Assembly (NCBI GenBank): GCA_000499405.2
Contig: HG738137.1
Location: 11,200,621 to 11,264,620, forward strand
Direction: 5' to 3'
Source of the DNA: Onchocerca volvulus
Lineage: Eukaryota; Nematoda; Chromadorea; Rhabditida; Onchocercidae
DNA: 64,000 nt
Shown: positions 13,801-26,200 of the stretch, in pieces
How positions within the stretch are numbered: position 1 is the stretch's first letter
How the letters are laid out: each line of letters starts with the position of its first letter
Position numbers and translations under genes: made by a program
The notes under the pieces: model-generated
The model's input: only the letters and a program-made list of their open reading frames with translations
The model's database searches: none
What the model was told of the DNA's origin: nothing

Positions 13801-16781
13801 TATAAAAGAATTTTAAGCGTCCATCATTTCGATCACTTGTCTAAATGATGACAGAATTCTAGAATGATGATAGAATCCTAAATTGGAATCCTAAAATGTG
13901 ATTTAGTAGATATACAAAGTTAGGCAATTTGCCATATAATTCGATTTGAATTGATCAAGGAAGAAAATTTCGAGTATACAATAAAAATATTGTTATATAT
14001 TGGCTATAATTTGATAATCTATAAATCAGTGATAAGTTGATCAATCAATCAATCAATCAATGGGATCAATCAATAATTCTATTCCGAAATCTGATGTCTC
14101 ACGTAAAAAAGTAATGCTATAATGAAATAATAGAAAAGATGTTAATTTGTTGATTAATCTTAATATTGAGGATGACAAATTAGTGACAATTGATCAGAAT
14201 AAAAATAAATGAAAAAAGAAAACTTCAAAAGTTGGCAAAAATTTCTCGAAATTAATGAATCATTAGATAAACATATTTAAATTTTAAGCAACTATTTCCT
14301 AATGTCTAGTTTTAACTAAGAATGTCATCTTTAATGCTTCATTCATTTCACATCTAACTTCACAATGAGATATTATTAAGATCAAAAATCTTATTATATA
14401 TTGAAATTGAATTCCAGAAATTCCTTTTCATTTATTTTAAATATCAATATATGAAAAAAAAAAAGATTATGAACATATGTCTTTGAAAAATCATCTGTAA
14501 AGATTTTATGATTTATTTTTCTCGAAATAAATAAGATTAGGAAAAATTTTTTAGCAAGAATGCAATAGAATGATTTATTTGATTTTAAAGCAAAAAAAAA
14601 AAATTCCTGGAATGAAGTTATTCTTAAATAATTTCAAAAATTTATATCGAATTATTAAATAAATCAATCATTCCGTTGAGTATTTTGGAGATATTGTACA
14701 ATTAATCGGATATATATTTTAGAGAAAGAAAAGAAAAATCAAATTTGAAAGATTTAAAGAATTTGCATTGTATTCAAATTTTTCTTTTTCATTTTTTTGA
14801 TTTTTTACATTAATATATATTATTTGCGGTGGCTTTGAACAAAAAATGATGAATCTAAAATAACAACATTCAAAGATTTTGAAAAGGTAAAAATTGAATG
14901 ATTAATAGCAAATTGAATATTACAGCAATTAATTATTCAATTTCCGCCGTGAATAAATTGTAAGAAAATTTGAAAAGTTTTTATGTTTGAAATAAACTCA
15001 TCATTGGAAACAAGATTTTATTTTTTATACAATAGCGCAAACTTTTTGAGCATTGATAATATTCTATAAAGAAGACAAAATTCATCTATCAAAAACAATA
15101 TGAGATGCAAAAATTCTTGCAATTCAGACATTATCAATAATCATTAATTCATTTTTACTAATTGAAAATTCAAATTCTATACAAATTGAAATGCAAAACT
15201 TGTCGTCATGTCAACATAATTTAGCATTTTCGAAAACAAAATGTTACAGTAGAAAAGATTTTTTCGCAACTTTTTAGCAGCTGCAATCCAATATTATTAT
15301 TATAATTACTATTCCACAAAACGATTATCTATCAAAAACGAAAAAAAAAAACAGAAATGAAAAAGAAAACAATGATTCAATATTTTGTTTGAAAAAAAAA
15401 AACAAATTTAAGGATTAAAAGAGAATTAAAAAGCCGGTTTTTTAAAAGCAAATAAGACGGAAGGGAATTAAATAAAATTTATATTTCTCAAATTAAGTTG
15501 AAGAAAGAAATTCATAACTTGAAATTCTAACTAATAAATACAAATCTCGCCTAATTTTTTTTTTTTTGCTCTTCACGAATCACTTCAATCGATTGATTTG
15601 TTTATGCAAAAATTGTCATGTGATGAGAGCAAAAATTTTTGCAATCATTACTAATATTTGCTTTTACGAATGATTATTATTACATGAAATAAGGGAAAAA
15701 TTCGGTTAAAAATTTAAATAAAAAAGAAACTGAATTTCAAAATGAATTTTATAACTCTTATCTTGAAACAATTTTTTCTTCTCATAAAAAATAATCCACA
15801 AATAAAAGAGTTCAAATTAAACACATTGCAATGGGTCAAACAGAAAAGTAGCAATTACTTGTCAACAAGAAGAAGTGAAAGTTAAAGAATGAAATAAGAG
15901 TTAAATATTGATTGCTTCAAAAAATGGAAATAAAAAAGTTGGAAAAAGAGAGATACTTCCTGAAAGAGCACAGGTAAAAGGTAAAAGGTAAATCATAGTG
16001 ATTACATGTTTGTTAAAGAACGACATTGTAATTATTTCTATCGCAAAATGTAATATCAAATGCAGTTTTTCCTACTTCAAAAAGACAATTAAGGATCATA
16101 AATTTTCCAAAAAAAGTTTACGATTGATGTTAAAAATTTTTTAAAATAATAAAATCATTTTCTCTCTCTCTTACATTGATTTTATCGAAAATATCGTTCC
16201 TTTTTCATACTTTTGCTATCTTCTCATTTTCACTCTCCCTTATTTGGTTTAAAATTTATTTTCAAACATTCTTGTTAATTAAATTTTGCTCACTAAAAAC
16301 CGTATCATCATCTTATTAACCCATTATATAGTATGAATCATTCATTTAAATTAAAATTCGATTTTTTACAACTATAAAAATTTGATTTTAAACTTGAACT
16401 TATCGAACTTTTTTTTTTTTTTTTGGAGTATTGATAGATTATTAAAACGATTAGTAGAACAAATAATTGAAAATTCCTGTTTTTTTCTTTTTTTTTTCTA
16501 TTATTATTGATTTTTTAAGAAATATTTTTTCGAAAAATTTTATCAATATATCTTCAGAGATACTAATAGTAATTAGATGGGTACTATAATTTGATATATA
16601 GTAAAGTTTTGAACTTATTTGAAATATGCAATATATATACTACCTGATTACGTAATTTTGTTGCATCAATTCGTATCGAACTCGAAAATCGTGGCGCAAA
16701 ACGATTGCGAATTTCGAGACGTGTAGCCGAATGAGAGCGTCGCCGATTGTTCATCATATCAACAACACAAGATCCGGTCAT
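4835..16781 (-). CDS. ARHGAP20: ARHGAP20-like Rho GTPase-activating protein (PH-RA-RhoGAP)
   Basis: Ten exons: 16644-16781, 12714-12859, 10682-10804, 9771-9894, 8616-8929, 8045-8285, 7664-7910, 7018-7143, 6757-6915, 4835-6381. Phases match and give about 1054 residues. The order is a PH domain (about 47-175; SRYFFLFSDLLLVAK, HSFLIGWPIYNFIAHF), a Ras-association domain (about 178-280) and a RhoGAP domain (about 290-480). The catalytic arginine finger is in GLFRKSP (Arg about 326). PH-RA-RhoGAP order is typical of ARHGAP20 (RA-RhoGAP), in which Rap binding stimulates GTP hydrolysis on Rho; that role is inferred. The last exon codes about 510 disordered residues with repeated SPxx(R/K)(R/K) motifs. 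A TGA directly precedes the chosen ATG. Intron 1 is about 3.8 kb. The 7018 and 10682 donors were chosen by phase and are less certain. Confidence 0.9.
8431..8465. repeat. small perfect hairpin in a RhoGAP intron
   Basis: A 14-bp arm, TTATTTCACTTTAG at 8431-8444, is followed by a 7-base loop and its exact reverse complement at 8452-8465. It lies in the intron between the exons ending at 8616 and starting at 8285. A looser inverted match flanks it (near 8366-8380 and 8413-8430). Confidence 0.7.
11079..11166. repeat. 32-bp tandem repeat, 2.75 copies
   Basis: The unit begins GAATTACTATCTAAAAATGA and continues CGTGTGACATCT. Copies start at 11079, 11111 and 11143. The first two are identical, and the third breaks off after GACGTG. 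It lies in intron 2 of the RhoGAP gene. Each copy holds a TGACGTG core. Confidence 0.9.
12860..16643. other. large first intron of the RhoGAP gene, no gene seen
   Basis: This 3.8-kb interval separates the short N-terminal exon from the first PH exon. It contains AT-rich sequence, homopolymers, a short (TCAA)n run near 14040-14060 and a triplicated AGGTAAA near 15970. No open frame in it shows splice-supported coding. Confidence 0.7.
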
Positions 16782-18536
16782 TCACCACCACGAACACATC
16801 GATCTTTAATAGTACCTCGAAAAGATGAAGATAGAAGAGTAAAATCGTTGCTGCAAGTTGAATTTGTCAACATCACACCGTTCATACCGAAACCCATCAC
16901 CTCTTTTGCGATAATTATTCAACCGTTCAACGTCACTTGGCACCTCTTTTGCGACCTAAACCTTCCATTTACAGATATTTTACTAATTTAGACAATATGA
17001 AAGATCAGCAAAGAGAGAGTCGTCTATCTCTCCTCTAATCTATCCTTCCGATCAACCCAATTTATCAACTACCCAACTCTCTCTCTCTCTTCTTCACTCC
17101 ACCTCTTTTTATTTTAAATTTCTTTTTAAATACAATTGATTAATTTATTATTTAATTCTTTTTTTTCGACCTTTTTTAGATTACGTAATGTATCACTGTA
17201 TTTACAAAATGGCAAATAAATAGTAAGTTACCAATAAATTATTCGCAGATAACCGTTGATTACCTTTGCTTTCTCATCAATCTCCAAGATCGATAGTATC
17301 AGTACTATCAGTGCAACCATATCGTTAGTATATACCATTGCTGTTTATAGCTCACAAAAATGGTTTTTACAGATCATAAAATCACCGATGAACCCGAAAA
17401 GGGTAGAGAAAAAGTCGATAAGAATGAAAAACATAAAATGCCAAAGCAAAATATAAAAACATTTATTTTTAAAAGGTAAAATAACAATTAGAAATTTTAT
17501 AAAAAAAAAAAAGGAAACAATCTAAAACAAAACGCGAAGATTTACAATGCGACATAATGAACAACGTGCGTTCTGTTGAAACTTCAAATTAAGGGAAAAA
17601 TCGAAATATAAAAATGTCAAAAGATCCAGTTTTGCTTCCTCTTTCCTCTTCTCAAAAGGTCCGATGAGGTTACCACTACAAAAACTAAATTCCTTGTTAA
17701 CTTGTTTTTGATTACTAAATTTTATTTCCTTTAAGTTGAAGCACATGCAAACATAATAACATAAAAAAGATAAACAAAGTTAGGCCCTTCAAAAATTTGG
17801 TTTTGGGAAGACGTTTTCTCACAGACAAAAGCATTTTCAAAACATTTCATCAAAACACAAACTTGCTAGCGCGACCGAGAGAATGAAAATACTGTTACTA
17901 GCAGCGTTTTATCTTTCGAATAAAAATTAAATTAATTTTAAGAAAGTACTTGAAAGGGCGAATCCGCCGAATACAAACTTCCGTATTGATTTCGATTTCC
18001 GCTCGAAATCAATTGGCACAAAAACCAAATTTGAAAGAAGTATACATTTGGTCAACAATCAATTAAATCTAATATTAAAATTATGATTAGCGGAAAGAAT
18101 AGAATCAATTAAAATCGACTCTAATTGCTAAACATTAGCAAACAGTGAATATTATGCCTAAATGAAAAGACACCGAAAAATTTGTTTTTTTTTTCTTTCT
18201 TTTGCTTGGAAAAATTAATGTTCTCAATTTTGACTATATATTTTCCAAAAAGACTATCAGATAAGTTTATTTATCTTAGTCAGAAAGCAAACTTTCAGAG
18301 TATTTTTTAAATTCTCATTTCTCCTCTTAAACAAATACTTCTATTTCATCCCGTTCTCATGAATCCCACTGTTCAATTGCATACATTCATAACAGTTCTC
18401 AGTAATTAGCAAAGATGTAGAAAAGAACAATCTGCATTTTGAGTCTCCTTCGACAGACCATTTCCAGAATGTAATCCAATTACCTTTGCATTGGGTGATT
18501 ATTCATCTCGATGAAACTTTCCTTGCAAATGCAGCA
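16782..18536. other. intergenic region: RhoGAP promoter side and PRPF4 3' flank
   Basis: This gap of about 1.75 kb lies between two minus-strand genes. A CT-rich tract sits near 17080-17110. The segment 17850-18015 is somewhat richer in GC and holds a hairpin (listed separately). Short ORFs here (17256-17456 plus, 17522-17746 minus) show no recognisable protein. Confidence 0.6.
17985..18013. repeat. 11-bp inverted repeat with 7-base loop
   Basis: ATTGATTTCGA at 17985-17995 pairs exactly with TCGAAATCAAT at 18003-18013. It lies between PRPF4 and the RhoGAP gene. It could be a fold in a transcript or a palindromic protein-binding site; the sequence alone does not decide. Confidence 0.6.
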
Positions 18537-18542
18537 TTTATT
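18537..18542 (-). terminator. AATAAA poly(A) signal overlapping the PRPF4 stop codon
   Basis: The stop reads TGAATAAA on the minus strand, so the last A of TGA is the first A of AATAAA. Use of this signal would give a very short 3' UTR. Confidence 0.55.
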
Positions 18543-21500
18543 CAATAAAGCTGTTTCGTCCAAAGTTTAAAGGTGCGGTCAAAAGCAACACTTGCCACCC
18601 ATTTTCCATCAGGTGATATATCTACTCCCATCACTTTTGTGTCATGACCCATAAGCTGCCGCAAAGGTCGCCAACCACAAGTCTCCCAAACCTGAAATTT
18701 TGTTTAAATATTTTCAAAATAAAAAAGAAGAAAACGAGGATTCATACACAGTTTTTCAAATCAAAGTTCCCAAACAATAATCTTCCCTATTTCCTCTTGC
18801 TTTCTTTTCAATAATTAGAACGCTTACTTTCAGAGAGTTATCGAAGGATGATGTAATAATATACTGTCCCTTTGATTCTACCCGAAGACCAGAAACAAGA
18901 GAAGTATGCGCCGCAATTGGTTTAAGTGCACGCCTTATCCTCAAATCCCAAACCATACAACTGTTATCCGCAGAGCCAGTGACCATTTGATAACTGAAAT
19001 AATTAATTTTCACGAAATTTCGATTATTTTGTCTAAACATTTTTTGTTTACAGCAATATTATGAATGGATAAGCACTTTGTTGCGATTTCAATAAACAAT
19101 CGAACAATATCTAAGATTTTAATTGAAAGTCTCTTTCAACTCACCCATTCGGTAACCATTGTCCACAATGGATTTCTTTTTGATGGCCCTCCAAAAACAT
19201 AATACAACGGCCTGTTCGTAAATCCCATACACGACCATAACAATCCATACCGCTGCAAAAATTAACCTAAATGCCAAAACAATTTCAAAAAATAAAAATA
19301 GAATGTTATGATAATAGATTACGCTGTCATAATAAGCGATCCATCCACTTGGAAATCGGCATGGAAAACTGGCCGGCTGTGTCCTTCTTGAAAAAGAACT
19401 TCCTGATTGTACTCCAAATCGAATAATCTCCATGAACAATCGAAACTATAAAGAGAGGAAAATTATCAACCTATAAAATTCAACGGGTTTTAGATGATTA
19501 ATTTTTAGTTCGAAGGGCATCTATGCTGGGAAAATTTCCTAGCGAGTTTCATCATATACTTTCATTAGTGAAAGTTCCTTTTTACTAATGTCATATAAAT
19601 GTCCTCAGTGAACTATAATTATTACGGCTGAGAGGAGATAAAAATCCTAACAAGATTTGATTTGTACAGGCAGTTTCAATTTTGATACAAAAATATATTT
19701 ATAAATCTATATAACATATCATTCATACTTTTTCTAAAAAATATTTCAAAAGAGCACCAGCAAGAAGCAAGAAATCGTCCAGAGGGATGAAATGCAATCC
19801 GTGACACTCGTTGAGAGTGTGGTTCAAGTTCGGATAGCGGCAAATCACTTTCTAGACTCCATAATTTTACCGTTCCATCATGACTACAGCTAGCCGCATT
19901 TAATGCATACGGTTCCTGAGAAAAATATGCTCCTGGATGAAATCTAGCACAACCAGCTTGACTGGCATGTCCAATATATCTCCTTTCACGATTACTTTCT
20001 GGTATCGACCAAATGCTACATTCTCCTGACCTAGAAATAAAATAGAACATAATTTCTAAATTTATTGAGGAGATTCTTGCAATACTTGATCTGGGTAATA
20101 TCGATCTCTTACAATTAAATATAAATGTTGCCAAAAATTACAGTTAATTAATTTAGCTTTTCATTCTCTTTCAACTCCTATTCTCATTAGCCATTCTTCA
20201 TGCTTTCTTTCCATTGATTTGATAATGAAAATTTAAGAAATAATTGCTCGTTACGGTTAAAATTGAAACACACCATCCTGAAGTGATGAGATGTTTGGAG
20301 TCAGGTGAAAATTCACAATACGAAACAGGTCGAACATCAGCTACTTGTGAACCATAAACTGCCAGAGCTGCAACCCATCGATGCATTTCTTGCACACGCA
20401 CAGCAGCATCATTTGTCGTACGAGTAGCTTCTTCATGAGCCTGGAAACCAGAATTAACTACTTTATCAGTAATAATTTCAAATCAACATGAAGAAATGAG
20501 CTTCAAATAATAATACCTTTTGCAATCTTTGTTGCGCTCTTCTCAAAGAAAAATCAGCAATCGCGACGCGGACATCTCGGAGAGCCACCGGTCCTTTATG
20601 ATACCATGTAGATGAATCTCGCTGCTGCACCGTTTCTGTCTCTTCAGGACTATGCAGTATCCTTGTAACTTCTTCTTCAGACAAGGTTGATAGCAAAGCT
20701 CGTAACCTTTCCTTCCGATCTAGCTTATCCTCTCCGAAAAGACCTTAAATGTTCCGTCCATTAAGTTAATTATAGTGAGTCATCAAGAGGAACTAATAAT
20801 AATTATGTGGATTTGATGAAACATAGACGTATTTGACAGAGAATCGATTGAACCGACATAGAGCAAATTCCAGCATTTATTTGTTTCGTTATATAATCAT
20901 CGTTTAATTCGCATATAGTTAATAAAAAACTTCGTGATGTATATATAATTTCGCGTTTTCCTACGAAATCAACTTACAAATTGGTTCATTAAGTTTCCGC
21001 AAGAGAAGCTTGACATGTCCATCATCCGTTGGTAAAGTTAAAGTACGAGCTCGTCGTCGTCGCTCGAACTCTGCCATTACTTCCCTTTCCATGGGATTAT
21101 CTATTGTCTCCAAATCAAACTGATCATCTTTTTTTTCATTTTCACGTTTTTCAACTTCTGCCTGAAATACAATACATCATCTAGAAACTTGGAGGTCTCG
21201 TAATAAGAACTTTCAAAACAGTAATGATACAATTTTGGAAATATTCTGATTCCAAATAATGGATAAATTAATGTAAATTCATTATAATTTAATACTTTTT
21301 ACTTTGGTTTAAAAAGAAATAATTTCTTGCTATTCACTTCACCATTTATTAACACTAATTGATGAACCAATTTGCAGCATAAGGTAACATTGAATTTTTT
21401 CAGCACAAGAATTTTTTTTGCTTTTTTCCATCAATACTAGATCTTTTGCTCAATCTATTTTCTCCATCAGTAAATATTTAGTCAACAAATTCGTTTAATC

Positions 21501-21847
21501 CTACTTCTGCAAGTTTTTTTTTTATTGAATAGCCTTATCAATCAAAACCAATGAAAAAGAATAAAAACAAAATTTCATTTCGAAAAGATATCTGGAACTT
21601 CGAAATAATAAGTAGAGAATATTTAATTTAAAAAAAAATTATCAATAGATATAATAATAAGCCGGTATTAACTAATTTGTCTCAACTAAAGAGAAGGTGA
21701 TAATTTTATTAAATTAAATTTTTTTTTTTTTTTAAAAACACAAACTATCAATACTTGTAGCTTATGAACAGTTTCTTCATTGGCAAGACTGCCAAAGTGC
21801 ACCTTCTGAATTACTATTGGAACATTCGACTGTTGCGCTTCGCCCAT
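18542..21847 (-). CDS. PRPF4: U4/U6 small nuclear ribonucleoprotein Prp4 (PRPF4)
   Basis: Nine exons: 21755-21847, 20978-21161, 20517-20743, 20274-20440, 19758-20030, 19323-19445, 19145-19252, 18828-18993, 18542-18691. They join in phase to give 496 residues, close to the usual length (human about 520). The N-terminal part carries the splicing factor motif around residues 75-110 ([20 protein letters not shown]). A seven-bladed WD40 propeller fills about 210-495, with repeats ending SIW, KLW, RVW, MVW, KVW and KLW. The family binds PRPF3 and PPIH in the U4/U6.U5 tri-snRNP and acts in the nucleus. The match runs end to end, with no break. The start Met follows a TTGCAG acceptor by 16 bases, which fits trans-splicing. 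Confidence 0.97.
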
Positions 21848-21866
21848 TCTGTTAATCTTTCACCTG
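21848..21866 (-). promoter_or_regulatory. candidate spliced-leader acceptor upstream of PRPF4
   Basis: The minus strand reads CATTGCAG, then 16 bases, then the start ATG at 21847. A 3' splice site so close to the first codon, with no evident upstream exon, is the usual arrangement for nematode SL trans-splicing. A cis-spliced 5' UTR exon is the alternative. Confidence 0.5.
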
Positions 21867-23290
21867 CAATGAATGAATTTAGAAGCATATCTCAAGATTT
21901 CGAAAAATCTCTCAAAAGCGTCATGAAAAAAAAAATTTGAAATACTCGACAAATCGACTTCTCAACTCTTTAAATATCTCTGTAATACACAAAGAATCTC
22001 CATCTAATTATATCAAAAGTTTGAAAATTATTAGATAACGAATGTGTCATACGAATGGGATGAATGAAAATTTCAGTCCGTGGCTGCATTATTTCTATCG
22101 AATTATTCATGTTGCAATCGCTATTGAAAGATTCGAAATCTTTTTTTTTTTAGAAATTTCATACGATAAAATGAAATTATCATCCATCAGTATATTCATC
22201 ATTTATTAGTTGATTGGAAATATTCTATCAATAATTCCATCTTTCGATATATATGTCAGATGATATAATTAATTCATAATGAATGTGACATATCATTAGT
22301 GGACATATTTCATCCGAAATACAACAGTTATGCACTACCAGTCCATCCTCATAGTGTTGAATTATACCAAAGTAGTTTAATTGCAACACTTATTTTTTAT
22401 TTTTTTTTTTGTTTTTATAAAACCAAAATTTCAAGTCATCTCATTTTCTTGAAAACAAAAGATATTTTTATAATTATTTGTACGCATATCAATAGTTAGT
22501 TAATAAAAATAATAAATTAGTAAAGAAATGTTTCATTTCTAAATTTAAAAACAATGAATTTAATTGAATTTAAAATATTCTTTGTTTCTCTAAAATTCAC
22601 AATTTGACAGATGTTAATTCTGACGATATAGAGGAAATTCTTTATTTCAGGAATGGGAAACCGAAATAATCTCGAAATCTTCTATTTCAAAAAATACCCC
22701 CAAATTTGAACTATAACCTCAAAATGCCACCGGTCTTATTTTCTCTTTTCGGCCTAATCTCTATCAAGTATTTCACGGTTGATCCATATCCGTTTCTAAT
22801 ATCACTTTATGACAGGTACGGATTGGGTTGGAATTTCGGCATTTTGCGTAATGCGCTTGGAAAGATGCGGAATTAGTACAGGTTAAACAGAGTATGACGA
22901 ATTATCTCATAAATGATATCTTATCACAACATTCTTGTCACTATATCTATTCATGTTATCATTAAATCACATGTCTTCTTCACGTATCTATTAGGTAAAC
23001 CTACCTGACCGCATAATATCAGGAATGTTTTCTAAAATTTTTTCAATTTTTCTCATTCATTATTCTTCATGATTTTTTCTTTTCTGTTGTAAATTATACG
23101 ATAAACATCTAGCCATCATTGAAATCACTAATATTTTAACTATTTTAATTTCGTGGCAGATGAAATTAATTAGAAATCTAACATGATTTAGTCGAATTCT
23201 ACGTCTTTACATACTATAGACTATAAGCAAAAGATCATTACGTAAAGGAAATTATAAATTAAATTATAGTTTTGTTTCGAGTTAAACATT
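21867..23290. promoter_or_regulatory. divergent intergenic region between PRPF4 and NOB1
   Basis: The two genes point away from each other, so this interval of about 1.4 kb should hold both promoters. A less AT-biased patch lies at about 22725-22900. I found no convincing coding exon; the plus ORF at 22299-22499 is low in complexity. No specific promoter element is assigned. Confidence 0.5.
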
Positions 23291-26200
23291 ATGAAGGCTA
23301 CTGAAGATGTTCCAGTACGAAAGTTGGTTGCCGATTCCGGTGCCTTTATCAAACGAGTACCTTTGCATGTAAGTATTGAAGTTCTTGACGATATTGCTAA
23401 TGTTAAACTTTATAGATAAATTTATTTCTTCATTTCTATCATCAATTAAAGGTTAAAAACGATTTGTGACCTTTGAGTTGCTTTTCTTTTGATTTAGTCC
23501 TCATCTCGTGCATTTTACGAATATAGATTTCAGGATTTAGGCTCAGAAATTTACACGGTCCCAGGAGTGATCAGTGAATTAAAATGTGAAAAAATGCGTC
23601 ATCTTCTTGAAAGTCTTCCGTATGAAATTCACATTCAAGAACCAACGACCGAATCTCTTCATATCAGTTAGTTTAAGTGCATGCAATCAAATCTTAATGT
23701 CTTTTTTACTCGCATAGCTTAATGACATATTATACATTTTCCTTTCTCTTTATGATGACTAATTGTTATAATGTGATGTTCAGTCATTGCTATTTTTACT
23801 ACTAATGATCCTTTTAACAAACGTTTGTTATCTGTTCAGATATTCCTAACGTTTGAGTGACTTTTGATTATAGAAACATGAATCGTTTGTGATCACGTTT
23901 TATAAAGCACATATTTTGTACCAAGCAACTGTTAGATCCATAGATGATATCTGATTCAAAAAACATTGAGAAATGTTGGAGCATACAAAACTGTGATCTT
24001 ATGTATTAGTTAATGTCGCTTGATTATTTCTCATTTATGCCATCAAATTTTATTGAAATAGTTAACAATACTACTTGGAAATTTAATCAATACAATTGAA
24101 ATTAGACTTCTATCAAATTATGTCAAAACTTTATTTTAGTAACCGAATTTTCGAAGAAAACCGGTGATTACCCGTCATTGTCAGCGATTGACTTGAAATT
24201 ACTTTCCTTAGTACATGATCTTCATTTGGAACAATATGGAAAAGATGGTTTACACTATGATTTTCAAACCGTTAGTGATAAGTCAGCAAATAATTATCGA
24301 CAAACAAAAAACATATTAAAGACGGATGATATCGAGAAAATTGACTTGCTTTGCGGCAGAAACGAATCCTTGGTGAGAAGAGATTTTATTGATAAATGGG
24401 ATATTTCTTCTTCCTGAATAATACAAACAATTGTTGAAGAATGTTCAAGATAACTGGCAAAACAGAATAGTCGTCTAAGATTGCTGAATGATTGTTGTTG
24501 AAATTGTCGATTGTTGTTGTAGAAAGCTTTGACTGTTGAAGCTGATATGCGTAGTCAAGAATTTGTGTCCAAGAATTCGTAGACTAGAATGATTCTTCTC
24601 CAATGTCCGACCCTTGTATATCCTTCCTAATCTCCAAGTTGTCACCTCTTGATTGGTCTATCTCCTCTTGTATACCTCTTAATTTAAGCATTTGGCGGCA
24701 GTCATTCCTATCATTTCGACGGGAAACATTTTTCTTTTATTATGAAATATGTTTCCTCTTTTGGTGATGAACCTGATTACCATTTTAGTGGGAAACATGT
24801 TTATTCCTTTGTTTAGTGTTTTGGAGAGAATCATGTTTACCGACTTGTTGGTGCATTTGAAACTACACGCTTCTTGAATTTTACCATTCCTTATTTATAT
24901 AAATTATAATATTCGGATTTTCCCTACAGATGATAAAGATGTCCAAATGGAGGAAGTAAATAATTAATAACTTTACATGTGGATTTTATTAAGTAGTATT
25001 GTTTTAATAATTTAAATAATCCACTTCATGTCTCTAATCATTAGAAATATGATTTCATTTCTTTTTGCCTTATTTGACAAATTGTCACCTCTTTCTCTCT
25101 TCATCCCCGACCTTCTCACTAATTTTACTTTCCAAATAAAATCATCAGTTTAGTAACATTATTGCAAATTGCAGAACGCTGCTGGAACTGAAAAAAATTC
25201 AGAGTCAGAAGAAATGGAAGGCATTAATGATGTTAGTGATGATGCCAACAGTGATAGTGGTACTTGGTTAAATGAGGGCAATGTGGATGAAATATTAGGA
25301 CACGTTGGTGAAATAGCGATACCAGAAAAAGAAATGAAGGTTAAAATTCAATTAATACAACGGAATTGATGTTTCAAACTCAGTTTGGTTTTACATTTGG
25401 TATTGGAAATGCTCGTAAATAGCAAAGCACCCAAGAAATATGTTTTAGGTGGCATGTGTTACAACAGATTTTGCAATGCAGAACGTTCTTCTTCGTTTGG
25501 GCCTTTTTTTGTTGTCTGTTAATGGGTACAGAATACAGCAGCTGAAAAATTATATTCTCAGGTAGATTTATTTAACTGATACTTGAAATCAATCAAAACT
25601 CATGGACTACTTGAAACTTGCAGAAAATTGAGAAAAATTCTCTTCGAAATGATTGCTGTTTACAATTTTTCACTTTTTCTCCTTTTCCTTTTTTTTTTTT
25701 TTTTTTTTTTTTTTGATGTTTTTGTATTAAACGTTATATTTGTTCCCTCTGCAATCTATATCACTGTTCAATTTTTGCGAGGATCTAGATAAATCAGATA
25801 TAGTTGCAATAGGAGAGGAAAATAAATAGAAGAAACTGAAGATGGAAAAACGAAGTGAGGGGGATAGGATAATTATTATTAATTTATTTGCAGAGTATTT
25901 TTACTTAAAATTTCCGAGTCGTGCAGTTTATCTATCTAAATTAGGATTGACTTTTATAGTCATTTTTTCTCTATCAACTAGTTTTTAAAAAAAAGAGAAA
26001 TTTATCATCGGAGGTCTCCCTAAGTTTTTGCTTGCTTCTTTCAGTATAAGCGGATTATAATTATAAATTGAATAAGATATTTATCTTATTGGTAATTTTA
26101 ATTTTTAGAAACAAAATAGAAGTGTCTTTTAAAGGTGTCGGGCATGCTTTGCGACAACAACTGTAATGACGAAGCGTTTCTGTCCTCGCTGTGGAAATGA

